This document shows, in pieces, positions 50,201-57,108 of a stretch of DNA of 64,000 bases (position 1 is its first letter; every line of letters starts with the position of its first letter). The stretch lies in the NCBI RefSeq assembly GCF_002201475.1, contig NZ_CP021422.1, forward strand, positions 2,294,001-2,358,000. The letters are read 5' to 3'. Position numbers and translations under genes: made by a program. This DNA is from Acutalibacter muris. GTDB taxonomy: Bacteria; Bacillota; Clostridia; Oscillospirales; Acutalibacteraceae. A model generated the notes under the pieces. That model was given only the letters and a program-made list of their open reading frames with translations, searched no databases and was not told where the DNA came from.

Positions 50201-51515
50201 CAGACTCTTCATTGGAAGTTTCCAGCGTTCGGCTCTCCATGATCTCCCTGTCCTCCCGGGTCAGGGCCTCGTTAATCACGTCCTGAGCCACCAGGGGGCG
50301 AAGGGGAGCGGCGCTTGCGGCCGGCTCCCTTACCAGCGGTATAGTGGACCCGGCAAGGTCGAACAGATTGGGTATTTCTCCGTCTGTGCCTAACTGTAAA
50401 TCAATTCGCCGAGTATCGTCTCCTCCGCTTTCGCCTTCGCGTTGTTCATCAGGCCCACCCACTTCATGGGGTCCTGAGCCTTCAGCTGCTCCGTAAGGCC
50501 CATGGACTTCTGAAGCTCCGGCATTATCTGTTCCAACCGCTGGTTCGCCGTCTGCTCGATTTCCTTCAGGTGCGGCCAGAGCTTCCCGGACAGCAGCAGC
50601 CGGTTGTACAGCACCGGGCGTTCCTCCCGGAGATACCTCTCCCTCATACGTCCGTATTTCCCCAATACCGGCGGCGCCTCCGCCTCTATTTCCGGCAGCA
50701 GGAAGTCCCCCTCCTGCCTGTAGGTCAGCTTGTTCTCCATAAAGCTCTCTCCTCTCCATGCGCTTGCCGCGCTCATAATTCTTGACTGTTGCTTCTATCT
50801 GCCGCAGGACCTGTTCGCTGTTTTCACTGACCGCCGTTCCCAGGGCAGCCACCGTGTCCGGGGTGTTGAAACCGAACACGGGCCGGAAATCCTCATGGGT
50901 GAAAAACTTGCCCGCGTTCAGCCCGCAGCGGGACAGGAGCGCATAAGTCGTGCTGACTGCGGCGGCGTCCCGAAAGGCCGTCTCTATGTTCAGTTCGTCA
51001 TAATCCTCCAGAAACGAGCCCGGGACGCTCGCCAGGAGGTCCTCCATGTGGCTGTACCAATACTCGGCGGCCAGCTCCCGGGCAATGGCCTCCAGCTGGT
51101 AGGGCAGGCCGCCTTCATCGGTAACGCCGTACTTTTCCCCAAGGGCGGCAGTCACGGCTTCGGTATGTTCCCTGCGGTACTCCCACAAGTAGGGGCGGCG
51201 GCTCCCTTCCCGCTCCACGGTGTCGGCAATATCGAACACATATCGAATCCCACGGCTGTTCTCCCTGATGTCAAGCAGGGCGATACCCGTGGAGCCCCGA
51301 CGCACCCTCCGGCCCATGCGCTGTTTCCACACGTCGTAACCGGCGCAGGCCGTGGCCTCCGGGCGCTGGGCGTAGATGAGGACTTGCTCGTCGTAAGGGT
51401 ATTTGTAGAGCCTGGCGGCGGTTTCCAAGAAGTGTGTCCACTCCGCAAAACTGCCGGTAAGCTGACTGGCGGTGCTCTCCGCCAGCTGTGCAAAGGTCTG
51501 TGCTTTTTTGTTCAT
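44241..51515 (-). CDS. Giant DNA methylase/SNF2-type helicase of the ICE
   Basis: 2424 residues. The N-terminus (FAQLAESTASQLTGSFAEWT, YDEQVLIYAQRPEATACAGY) is ArdC-like. The middle contains large-polyvalent-protein-type regions. A methyltransferase domain at about 930-1100 has EPSCGVGNFFGLLPESMSG as the SAM site and GNVPFG in place of NPPF/Y. The helicase has Walker A in FAHCVGAGKTFEMT (about 1632) and Walker B-type DRLFVDESDCFKNL (about 1793). ATGTPISNSIAEMF (about 1845) and QREGRIKRRGNQNE (about 2126) complete the helicase set. A coiled-coil tail follows. Such proteins are among the largest in Clostridia ICEs and are thought to protect or process element DNA. The whole frame appears intact, with GGGAG before the ATG. 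Confidence 0.93.
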   Translation of the reverse strand: MNKKAQTFAQLAESTASQLTGSFAEWTHFLETAARLYKYPYDEQVLIYAQRPEATACAGYDVWKQRMGRRVRRGSTGIALLDIRENSRGIRYVFDIADTVEREGSRRPYLWEYRREHTEAVTAALGEKYGVTDEGGLPYQLEAIARELAAEYWYSHMEDLLASVPGSFLEDYDELNIETAFRDAAAVSTTYALLSRCGLNAGKFFTHEDFRPVFGFNTPDTVAALGTAVSENSEQVLRQIEATVKNYERGKRMERRELYGEQADLQAGGGLPAAGNRGGGAAGIGEIRTYEGEVSPGGTPGAVQPAAAVREALAAPEGNRADGEPAVGTDNAGASEVHGPYGAAEGSGPHEVGGPDEQREGESGGDDTRRIDLQLGTDGEIPNLFDLAGSTIPLVREPAASAAPLRPLVAQDVINEALTREDREIMESRTLETSNEESAAQRYQVVIYCSYKNGFDEKLEYRTLNEAQQTARQYISGEMEDGFQYEGAGVYDLQERQWLYAEGHFPVLEGDKELPYLPYKIEEKPALAEQTPTVRELYDKYKADIITALASDQPYRNACQNSNKDTAYLEGEAAIKRVVLAIGDDTLTKLYFDNTKFHNDLHRETLDKTYPLFSQQEQESQNKYKPQDVPYIFCEWSESDVFQNKTAYSLAEFDRLMKERDSTYVEKQAEGVKKYGTWQKMYDSDDPEYIPYLGYEKVKFTLVLPDGRTFTERQDIGDGDGGVVDFLSQYDKYREIIPLLGESLESVEPIEPEQNGPLATEQNTSAQPHELPVQKLPADTLTPDPVPQEPAPQDTAQPDNPQFTTKPVAIYRAEKNKLPFDVIIETIHVEEPQRGPAPQNFHITDDKLGAGGAKTKYQMNMAAIKALHDIEQENRPATPDEQETLSKYVGWGALADAFDESKPAWTSEYKELLESLTPEEYESARASTLNAHYTSPTVIKAMYQALENMGFHGGNILEPSCGVGNFFGLLPESMSGSKLYGAELDGLTGRIAQQLYPNAHIEIKGYESTSFQNNSFDLAIGNVPFGNYQVYDPAYNKLGFSIHNYFFAKTIDQVRPGGIIAFVTSRYTMDSKSTQAREYMAQRAELLGAVRLPNNAFLANAGTGVVTDLLFLQKRERPIADLPDWVYTEKNKDGFTINSYFIDHPEMILGEQSSESTQYAGQEFTVNPLPGADLGELLEEAITRIDGHYMEAETVQVEDEKQQETLPADPDVKNFTYTIVKGDVYYRQDSVMVKMELGATAKARTVALINLRDCTRRLISEQLDSCTPEESIRHTQEELNRLYDSFSKKFGLINNKINERTFSQDSSYYLLCALEILDDEGKFVRKSDMFTKRTIYPHQEITHVDTATEALAVSLGERARVDIPFMAELTGKAEEEIISGLQGQIYRVPLKEPPVYQTADEYLSGNVREKLKIAEAAASVDPAYQVNVSALEAVQPRDLDASEIAVRLGTDWMDPEYIGQFMHETLRTPSYARNEVHVQYSPIVHAWNISNKTHIRKDDVAAHSTYGTPRVSAYKLLEDALNLQNTRVYDTVEDAEGNEKRVLNAKETTLAQQKQAMIKLAFQDWIWRDPDRREKLVRKYNDEMNCIRPREYDGSHLVLAGMNPEIQLEEHQKNAIARAVYGGNTLFAHCVGAGKTFEMTASAMEMKRLGLCSKSMIVVPNHLTQQWASEFLRLYPNANILVTTKRDFEKDRRKKFCSRIATGDYDAVIIGYSQFEKIPISKERQLALLHQQIDSIVAGIALAKAENGQHFTVKNLERTKRSLEDRLKKLQADHRKDNVINFEELGIDRLFVDESDCFKNLFLATKMQNVAGLSTSDAQKSSDMFSKTRYLDEITDYKGVIFATGTPISNSIAEMFTVQRYLQYNALEAMHMEHFDSWASRFGETVTTMELAPEGTGYRPRERFAKFFNLPELMNIFHEVADIKTEDMLNLPTPDVEFHNIVAKPTEFQKDYVQELSERATAVRNGDVKPTEDNMLKITNDGRKLGLDQRLISPFAEDDPASKLNLCVENIMKFWEEGKEEKLTQLVFSDLSTPKKDGTFNVYDDIKRKLIERGVPENEVAFIHDAESEVKKKELFAKVRGGKVRVLIGSTQKLGAGTNIQDRLIALHHLDVPWRPRDLTQREGRIKRRGNQNEVVHAFRYVTEGTFDAYLYQTVEKKQQFIGQIMTSKSPARTCDDVDEAALSYAEVKALCAGDPRIKERMELDVDVAKLQVMQASHRSQQYNLEDKLRKYFPQEQQRLEWRIEGIQRDMATLAANPLPKDDYRIELLGQRFDERKAAGVVLLKECKNVKVYTTVPVGEYRGLKLFVKYQNLLSNVQIVLKGAVEYAFDASDSDIGNIVRLDNALERLPEELSKAQASLENVKQQMESAKSEVGRPFSQEQELKDKLARIVKLEVALKMEHNPPETMHRETAPAQRISETVAL

Positions 51516-51571
51516 TCAATTTCTCCCTTCATAGGCAAATGTCTTATTCAGAAACTTTTTTAACTGCATGG

Positions 51572-52228
51572 TCAAAGCTGATCTGTCCTTTCGTGCTTCG
51601 TCTCCTCTGTCACAGTCAGGAGGAAATCCTCCTGGCTGTGGGAGCCAAACAGCATTACGCTCAGTGTGCACGCCGCCTCCTGAATTCCCCGGAAGAAGTG
51701 GGCGCGCTCAATGTGCAGAAGCTCGACAATATCCTGCACGGGCTTTTCCTTGGGGGCCAGATAGCGCTCGTAGACGAGACGGTACTGCCGCCTTGTCTGC
51801 TGGCTTGCGGCAGCTTCACAATACTCCCGGAAACAGTCCAGGGCTGTGTTGAGCTGCGCCCAGAGCACCTTGTTGGAGGCGGTCAGCAGGGCCGTGGAGC
51901 GCAGATTCTGATTCTCAACGCTCTCCTCCAGCTCCATGAGCCGCTGGAACTTTTTATCCTCCAGCATAGCCAGGGTATTTTCCGTGCCTGCTTCAATGGA
52001 CCATTTTAGCTGCCGGTAGTTTTTGAGCAGGAGCTTCGTGGCTTCTACCCGCGCCTGTTTCACTTTATCCCGGTACTGCGCCGCTGTCAGGCGCGTCTTC
52101 TTTTCGGCGGCAGCCAGCACCAACTCCAGCACGTCCTCGGTCTGTTCCGTTGTCCAGCCGGTCGCCGCTGAAAGAGCGGAAATGGTCTCTGTGAACTCAG
52201 TTTTTAGGTCCATGTATTTGTCTTTCAT
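51572..52228 (-). CDS. ICE hypothetical protein, helical
   Basis: 218 residues from the ATG at 52228 (TTGGAGGAAACAGC upstream). It is predicted largely alpha-helical: DLKTEFTETISALSAATGWT, ELVLAAAEKKTRLTAAQYRD, KVKQARVEATKLLLKNYRQL, then YRLVYERYLAPKEKPVQDIV. No membrane segment or catalytic motif is seen. It is located between RepA and the methylase-helicase in the same orientation, so it is probably part of the replication/processing operon. I do not recognise the family. Confidence 0.75.
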   Translation of the reverse strand: MKDKYMDLKTEFTETISALSAATGWTTEQTEDVLELVLAAAEKKTRLTAAQYRDKVKQARVEATKLLLKNYRQLKWSIEAGTENTLAMLEDKKFQRLMELEESVENQNLRSTALLTASNKVLWAQLNTALDCFREYCEAAASQQTRRQYRLVYERYLAPKEKPVQDIVELLHIERAHFFRGIQEAACTLSVMLFGSHSQEDFLLTVTEETKHERTDQL

Positions 52229-52256
52229 GCTGTTTCCTCCAATTTTTGGGAGTCTT

Positions 52257-53279
52257 TTACCCGTTATATGCGTTATAAAGCGCCTGCACCGCCGTGCTGC
52301 TGGAGGCGGGGGCGTTGAACAGGAGCGCCAGTAAATACCCGTGGGGGTTGCGCACCGGTCCCGCCCGGCCCAGGCTGTCCAGCACATAGCTGACATGGTC
52401 ACTGGTGAGGCTTTCCATCCGCTGCCGCACAAAGTCCATGGGGTACCACGCTGTGCCGATCTTCATTCTGGGGCTGTCACGGCAGCGTACCTCTGTGATT
52501 ATCTCCACCACCTCGTCGCAGAGCTCCTGTCCGTACTCCTGTGCCAGAACGTCATACTCGATCTGCTCACGGACATTTTCCATTATTCCGTCCACCCCTC
52601 CCTCCGGGTTAGCTGCAGGAGGGTTGGAGGGGAGGTTATTATTCTCTGTCTTTATATTCTCTGTATATATAGAGTTAAGATTTTTAACTTCTGGAAGTAA
52701 AGAGTCTTTACTTCTAGAGGTTAAAGAATTTAACTTCAAGAAGTTAACGTCTTTAACTTCTGAAGGTTCAGGGTCTTCATTTATGGAGGTGAAATCGTCC
52801 GATTTCCCGGAGTCTTTACCTTCCGGGGTCAAATCGCCTGAACCCCTGAAGTTAAGATTTTTAACTTCTGAAAGTTCACGGTCTTTACTTCCGGGCTTCT
52901 CCGGCTCATGGTGGGGCGCGGAGGAGAAGTCCTTTATGTAAATTCTCGTGGGCTTGCCCTGGCCCTGGCGCACCTTTTCTATGAGCCCCTTGTCCTCCAA
53001 CTGCTTCGTCAGCTTGACAATGGTGGGTTGGGATTTTTGCAGGTCCTTCTTCATCTGCTCCACCGTATAGATGATGAAAAGTCGTCCGCTTTTGTCAGAA
53101 AACTTCTCCTCGTTACATGCTGACCAACCGGCCCTTTCGATCATTTTTGAATACAGAAGCTTTGCGCTGTCGTCCAGGTCGGCGTATTCCCCGTTTTCGA
53201 TCAGCTCGCTTGGGACCATAAGGAAACGGAAGCCCCGGGCAGTTTCCGGGTGCAGGTCCTTTAACTGTAGTTTTTTCAT
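52257..53279 (-). CDS. repA: RepA_N-type replication initiator
   Basis: 340 residues. The N-terminal RepA_N domain begins FRFLMVPSELIENGEYADLD and continues SAKLLYSKMIERAGWSACNE, then FIIYTVEQMKKDLQKSQPTI and VKLTKQLEDKGLIEKVRQGQ (winged helix). The middle is a low-complexity linker built of repeated SEVKNLNF-like units, encoded by the DNA repeats listed separately. The C-terminal domain (YDVLAQEYGQELCDEVVEII, then IGTAWYPMDFVRQRMESLTS) is DUF6017-like. RepA_N proteins start theta replication and in plasmids usually bind sites within their own gene. It supports plasmid-like replication of the excised element with ParA/ParB. Confidence 0.92.
   Translation of the reverse strand: MKKLQLKDLHPETARGFRFLMVPSELIENGEYADLDDSAKLLYSKMIERAGWSACNEEKFSDKSGRLFIIYTVEQMKKDLQKSQPTIVKLTKQLEDKGLIEKVRQGQGKPTRIYIKDFSSAPHHEPEKPGSKDRELSEVKNLNFRGSGDLTPEGKDSGKSDDFTSINEDPEPSEVKDVNFLKLNSLTSRSKDSLLPEVKNLNSIYTENIKTENNNLPSNPPAANPEGGVDGIMENVREQIEYDVLAQEYGQELCDEVVEIITEVRCRDSPRMKIGTAWYPMDFVRQRMESLTSDHVSYVLDSLGRAGPVRNPHGYLLALLFNAPASSSTAVQALYNAYNG
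52670..52890. repeat. Iteron-like repeat array inside repA (candidate origin)
   Basis: About ten degenerate units with a spacing near 22 bases, built on gtcTTTAACTTCtgaagGTTa. Clear members are at 52674, 52697, 52720, 52743 and 52855. Several units are partly palindromic (gaagtt...aacttc). The array lies in the linker region of repA. In RepA_N plasmids the origin is an iteron array within rep, so this is a candidate origin of replication. Confidence 0.7.
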
Positions 53280-53281
53280 GG

Positions 53282-53980
53282 CTATAACTCCATTTCATGA
53301 TTTTCACGTGTCTTTTGGTTTCCAAAATTGATAGCGTCCGCTACCGCGTCAAGCTCATCTATCCGCTCGGCCAGCGCCTCCCGCGCAGTAATTGACATTA
53401 TGTCATTTTGAGGACAGGGCTGCGCCAATAAGCGGAGGCACTGCTCTTTGGTGCCGTGTTCGGCGGCCTTATACCGTATGTCCGTGTCAGGATGTGACAT
53501 AAGCCTTTCTATGTCGCTGGCGGGCAGATATGGGACAGCCTTTGTCAATAATTGAGGTTTCCCCCAGGCCGCGTCCACCAGCCGGTGCCGGACGGTGATA
53601 TTGCCGAATTTTGCTATATTTTCTATGACCTCCGGGTCCGCTTCGCCGCGCTCTATGAGGGCAAGGCGCACCCTGTCCGTGCCGTAGACCGCCAGCCTTT
53701 TCCTCACCGGCTCTACCCCGTCGCCCACAAGCCTGAGCTGGTACTTCTCTCCGGCACGGCAGGCCACGGCTCCGCGCACCTTATAGCTTTCGTCGTTCCA
53801 GAGCAGCTCCCACTCGCGCTCCCCGCCCCGGAGGGCGGCGGAAACCCTGGAATCCTCGTCGCTGCCGCTCCATGCCTGTAGGGTGCGGTCCTCAAATTCC
53901 TCCTGCGTCATAGAAAGAAATTCCGGCTTTTCAGGGAACTTTTTGACCAGGAATCCGTGCAGGCGTTCTGTTTCGTTCAT
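53282..53980 (-). CDS. HEAT-like repeat ICE protein
   Basis: About 232 residues from the ATG at 53980, eight bases after GGGAGG; a GTG at 53989 is also in frame. The middle and end resemble helical repeats: RVRLALIERGEADPEVIENI, AKFGNITVRHRLVDAAWGKP, LPASDIERLMSHPDTDIRYK and AAEHGTKEQCLRLLAQ. The N-terminal part includes FLVKKFPEKPEFLSMTQEEF. It ends two bases before repA and follows the methyltransferase directly. A scaffold or regulator role is only inferred from the fold. Confidence 0.75.
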   Translation of the reverse strand: MNETERLHGFLVKKFPEKPEFLSMTQEEFEDRTLQAWSGSDEDSRVSAALRGGEREWELLWNDESYKVRGAVACRAGEKYQLRLVGDGVEPVRKRLAVYGTDRVRLALIERGEADPEVIENIAKFGNITVRHRLVDAAWGKPQLLTKAVPYLPASDIERLMSHPDTDIRYKAAEHGTKEQCLRLLAQPCPQNDIMSITAREALAERIDELDAVADAINFGNQKTRENHEMEL

Positions 53981-53985
53981 TTGCT

Positions 53986-55170
53986 TCACCTCCCGACAGA
54001 TTCAGTAAAAGACCGCCAGCCGTCTTCCCGCACTCTGAAAGCGTCGCCCATCTGGAGGGTATCGGGGAAGTTCGTCTTTGTAGTCCTGATGGCGTATTTG
54101 TCAATTTCTGTAGCGTAATATCTCACGACATCTGCGCCCAGCTTGTTCAGAGCCAGCCGCCCGCAGCTCATGCCGTCGTACATGGAAAGCACCTCTACCG
54201 GCTCCGCAGTAATGCCCGGGCAGTAGGAAAGGATATGTGCGATAACCTCCACCGTCCAGCCGTTGCCCAGCATTTTGTATGCCTGGGAGTTGCTCACCGG
54301 GAATATGTAGTCTTCCGGGACCGTTTGCAGTCGCATACACTCCAAAACCGTCAGCTTGCGGATGATGTAGAAACCGTCTGCCAGCCGTATGGGATACTCC
54401 CGACCCTTTATTGCAATCCGACCGTTTTTGACCTTATAGGCCGGGAAACTCCTGCCATCAGCAGTTTCTATCACAAGGCGGCTCTGGTGGCCTACAATGA
54501 CAGCGTTAGCTTTCTGGTCAGGGCGGGCCTCAAAGGAGGATGGGTTATCAGCGTTTGCATGGCCCCGCCATGCCATCCCGGTGGGGACTGTGTAAAGCCC
54601 AGTTTTCGCTCCCGCACCGCCGCCGTTGCCGCAGAGGGTCTTGCTCTTTCCGTCCGCAGAGTACACTCTGTGGCCCTGGCCCTCTGAGCCGGTGCTGCTC
54701 TCGATGGCGCCCACTCGGATTGGCTCCGCCGCCATTGTCGCGGGGAAGTGCTTGCTATCCAGGGCGTTGGCCGCGTTAGAGTTGGCATAGTTGGCTTTCA
54801 GTGTGTACCCTTTTTCCCGGAGCGGCAGGCCGCTCTCCAAAATGTCCCGCAGCACCAGCCCACGGTCCTCGGGCTGCTCTACTCCGGGTATGTTCGTCCA
54901 GTAAAGCCGCTGGCGGCTCTGGGCGGACACCAGGGCGGAGTTGATGAATATCGGCTCCACACCCAGCTCCGCCGTGATCTGCTCCCGGATAGCCGGCGCC
55001 ATGCTTTTGTTGTTCTCATAGAGGAAAAAGTCTGGACAATACCGCTCCTTTGCGATAAGATAGTTGCGGAACAGCTCCCAGCCCTGGCCCTCCGGCCTGG
55101 TCTCTCTGTGGCGCGATTGGGCGATACTCCAGTGGGTGCAGGGCGAGCCGCCCAGCAGGAGTTTCATCAT
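53986..55170 (-). CDS. Circularly permuted C5-cytosine DNA methyltransferase
   Basis: About 394 residues. The motif order is rotated. It begins at motif IV (LLLGGSPCTHWSIAQ, with the Pro-Cys nucleophile), then motif VI (FLYENNKSM) and motif VIII (SAQSRQRLYWTN). A variable target-recognition region (about 115-270) and motifs IX and X (KLTVLECMRLQTVPEDY, YKMLGNGWTVEVIAHIL) come next. Only then do motif I (EVLSMYDGMSCGRLALNKLG), motif II (YYATEIDKYA) and motif III (MGDAF) appear, at about 327-380. Canonical enzymes start with I-III. All catalytic elements are present, so activity is likely. It probably protects the ICE from restriction or modifies host DNA. Its start overlaps the previous gene as ATGA. 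Confidence 0.88.
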   Translation of the reverse strand: MMKLLLGGSPCTHWSIAQSRHRETRPEGQGWELFRNYLIAKERYCPDFFLYENNKSMAPAIREQITAELGVEPIFINSALVSAQSRQRLYWTNIPGVEQPEDRGLVLRDILESGLPLREKGYTLKANYANSNAANALDSKHFPATMAAEPIRVGAIESSTGSEGQGHRVYSADGKSKTLCGNGGGAGAKTGLYTVPTGMAWRGHANADNPSSFEARPDQKANAVIVGHQSRLVIETADGRSFPAYKVKNGRIAIKGREYPIRLADGFYIIRKLTVLECMRLQTVPEDYIFPVSNSQAYKMLGNGWTVEVIAHILSYCPGITAEPVEVLSMYDGMSCGRLALNKLGADVVRYYATEIDKYAIRTTKTNFPDTLQMGDAFRVREDGWRSFTESVGR

Positions 55171-55418
55171 CGGCAATGCTCCCCCTTTCCCGCTTTTTCC
55201 CTCTCCCGGAGCTCGCCCCGGCGCAGCAGGAGCGCCGCCGTGTCCCGGTGTTCGCGCCGGATTTTCTTCAATTCCTGAATTTTATAATAAAACTGCATAT
55301 CGCCGGTGGAATTGAATCTGTCTCTTAACTCCGCTATGCGGTTATCCATATCTGCCGCCAAACGCAGGTACATTTTTCCGTCGGCAATATTGTCTGCCGG
55401 ACCAAAAGCCTCCTTCAT
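55167..55418 (-). CDS. Small helical ICE protein
   Basis: 83 residues: MKEAFGPADNIADGKMYLRL, then a long basic/acidic helix (MDNRIAELRDRFNSTGDMQF, YYKIQELKKIRREHRDTAAL). It is likely a coiled coil. It overlaps its neighbours on both sides by ATGA junctions (55415-55418 and 55167-55170), so it is certainly in one operon with the cysteine-rich gene and the methyltransferase. Function unknown. Confidence 0.75.
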   Translation of the reverse strand: MKEAFGPADNIADGKMYLRLAADMDNRIAELRDRFNSTGDMQFYYKIQELKKIRREHRDTAALLLRRGELREREKAGKGEHCR

Positions 55419-55609
55419 TTCCCCGCCCCCAAGCTCTCATAAAATTCCCACAGGCGGGGATTGACGCAGTGGCAGGTCCGCACGGCCCCCCGGATATAGG
55501 GCTTGTCCCGCTCCGTTATACGCTTTGGTAAACCGCAGCAGTGGGGTTTACCTGAGCTAAAGTAACTGCACTCCGGGCAGTTACAAATGTCCCAAAAATC
55601 ATCTTTCAT
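55415..55609 (-). CDS. Small cysteine-rich, probably zinc-binding protein
   Basis: 64 residues with CNCPECSYF, PHCCGLPKR and TCHCVNPR: eight cysteines and a histidine spaced for one or two zinc sites. It starts MKDDFWDICNCPECSYFSSG with GGAGGCG upstream. It is the first gene after the terminator at 55636-55667, so it begins the methyltransferase transcript. The function is not known; zinc binding is inferred from the spacing. Confidence 0.75.
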   Translation of the reverse strand: MKDDFWDICNCPECSYFSSGKPHCCGLPKRITERDKPYIRGAVRTCHCVNPRLWEFYESLGAGK

Positions 55610-55635
55610 GGTCGACGCCTCCTAAAAATGGGTAC

Positions 55636-55667
55636 AAAAATAGCCCCACCACAAAGAGTAATGGGGC
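55636..55667 (-). terminator. Terminator after the ParAB operon
   Basis: GCCCCA pairs with TGGGGC across a 13-base loop, then TATTTTTG on the minus strand. It lies 13 bases after the stop of the gene at 55680 and ends the ParA-ParB transcript. Confidence 0.75.
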
Positions 55668-55679
55668 AGGAAACTGTAT

Positions 55680-56189
55680 TTACTGTAATTTGCTTATAGC
55701 CTGTTGGAGCGTTTGGAGGTGCTCCAGCCACCTCTCTTGGTCAGCTTGATTTTTCCATCTGGCAATCAGGTCATGGCCCGGGGCATGGACTTTCCTGAGC
55801 GCCCGCAGGAGAGAGGAAACGTCCTCCGGCCTAAGTATCAGCAGGCGTATCTCATGCTCCGCATACTCCATGCGGTATGGGTCCAGAACCGCCATATAGA
55901 TTCTGCCGGTTTGGAAGAACTCGGCTACACACTCCGCAAGAAGGACACGCGCGGAATCGAAGTAGATGGGGTAGAGGTAGCGCAGTTCCGGCTGGCAATG
56001 GCCGGGGTCAACTCTCCAATTTCCGTGGCTGAGTTTCTTGACAAGATACTCTTTTAAGGTTAGAATAGACGTTGAAATATCCAGCCCCCGGAACCCCGCT
56101 TTTTCTAACTGCCGTTCCGCCAAGACCTCAAGCATATCCTGGCCGAAAGCGGTGTCTTTCACGGTGATGATTTTAGATGTCGTTGCCAT
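55680..56189 (-). CDS. Hypothetical protein of the ParAB operon
   Basis: 169 residues beginning MATTSKIITVKDTAFGQDML. It is mixed alpha/beta, with ILTLKEYLVKKLSHGNWRVD, YLYPIYFDSARVLLAECVAE and FFQTGRIYMAVLDPYRMEYA, and a C-terminal helix rich in Trp/Gln. Its ATG overlaps the end of parB by 17 bases. It is probably translated together with ParA and ParB and may assist partition or copy control. I do not recognise the family. Confidence 0.75.
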   Translation of the reverse strand: MATTSKIITVKDTAFGQDMLEVLAERQLEKAGFRGLDISTSILTLKEYLVKKLSHGNWRVDPGHCQPELRYLYPIYFDSARVLLAECVAEFFQTGRIYMAVLDPYRMEYAEHEIRLLILRPEDVSSLLRALRKVHAPGHDLIARWKNQADQERWLEHLQTLQQAISKLQ

Positions 56190-57108
56190 CTTGTTCCGCC
56201 CCTTTCTGCTGATTTTTCCAGCTTTCCAGCAGGGATAAGATAACTTCTTCCATCTGCTGTTGGGTGTATTCTTTGGGGAAATATTGGCTTAATTTCTTAC
56301 TTTTAATGGTGACTTGCACCAGCTTATTGACCTGCACTTTTAGTATTTCACAAACTCCCTCGGCGTTCCAGCCGTTTGCACGGCTATACTCTTTCAGCTC
56401 TGCCATCTGCTTTGGCGAAGGAAACAGGCCGGTGGATGTCATAACTTGTTTTACGTCCCATTGCTGATTCTCTGACAGCGCGGACAGGTAGTCGGCAGCG
56501 CAGCTTACGGAGATTTTGCCCTCGTCAACATATTGCAGGAAGGGTTCAATCAGCCTTGTCAGCGAGATATAGCGGGTGATTGCCATGCCGGATTTTTCCC
56601 CGGCTTGCTGGGCAAGAATATCTCGGGATTTCAACCTGTGCACGGCTCGTTCACAGGTCAGGTCACTCCTTTGGCCTTGATGATTCATGGCCTCAAGCTT
56701 CATTTTATAGGCAAACGCCTTTTCGCTGGGAAGAATCTTCTCCCGCTGCAAATTGCTGTCCACCATAATAATTGTTGCCTCGTCATCGTCCATATCCCGG
56801 ACGATAACCGGCATGGTCTCTTTCCCGGCCAGCTCGCTGGCCCTGGTGCGCCGGTGGCCCGCTATGATTTCATAGCCGCCCTCTGGCCTGGGCCGGACGA
56901 TACCCGGCACCAGAACGCCATACTGCGCAACGCTCTCGGCCATTTCCTGCATTTTCTCATCGTCAATTACATGGAAAGGGTGGTCTTTGAATGGGTGCAG
57001 CTCCGATAGCGCGACTTCTTGAATCTGGTCGCCGGTGACTTGTGCGGGGGCCTCGCCGAACAATGCGTCCAGGCCGGTCATTTGAATTTTCGCCGCACTG
57101 CTTTTCAT
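56173..57108 (-). CDS. parB: ParB/Spo0J-type partition protein
   Basis: 311 residues. The ParB nuclease-fold domain has ELHPFKDHPFHVIDDEKMQE, AQYGVLVPGIVRPRPEGGYE and the box GHRRTRASELAG. The helix-turn-helix region (KMKLEAMNHQGQRSDLTCER, then GMAITRYISLTRLIEPFLQY) follows. CTP-binding and parS recognition are known for this family; the motif GYEIIAGHRR is the nucleotide-binding signature. The ATG overlaps the parA stop as ATGA. It segregates or stabilises the excised element. Confidence 0.93.
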   Translation of the reverse strand: MKSSAAKIQMTGLDALFGEAPAQVTGDQIQEVALSELHPFKDHPFHVIDDEKMQEMAESVAQYGVLVPGIVRPRPEGGYEIIAGHRRTRASELAGKETMPVIVRDMDDDEATIIMVDSNLQREKILPSEKAFAYKMKLEAMNHQGQRSDLTCERAVHRLKSRDILAQQAGEKSGMAITRYISLTRLIEPFLQYVDEGKISVSCAADYLSALSENQQWDVKQVMTSTGLFPSPKQMAELKEYSRANGWNAEGVCEILKVQVNKLVQVTIKSKKLSQYFPKEYTQQQMEEVILSLLESWKNQQKGAEQDGNDI

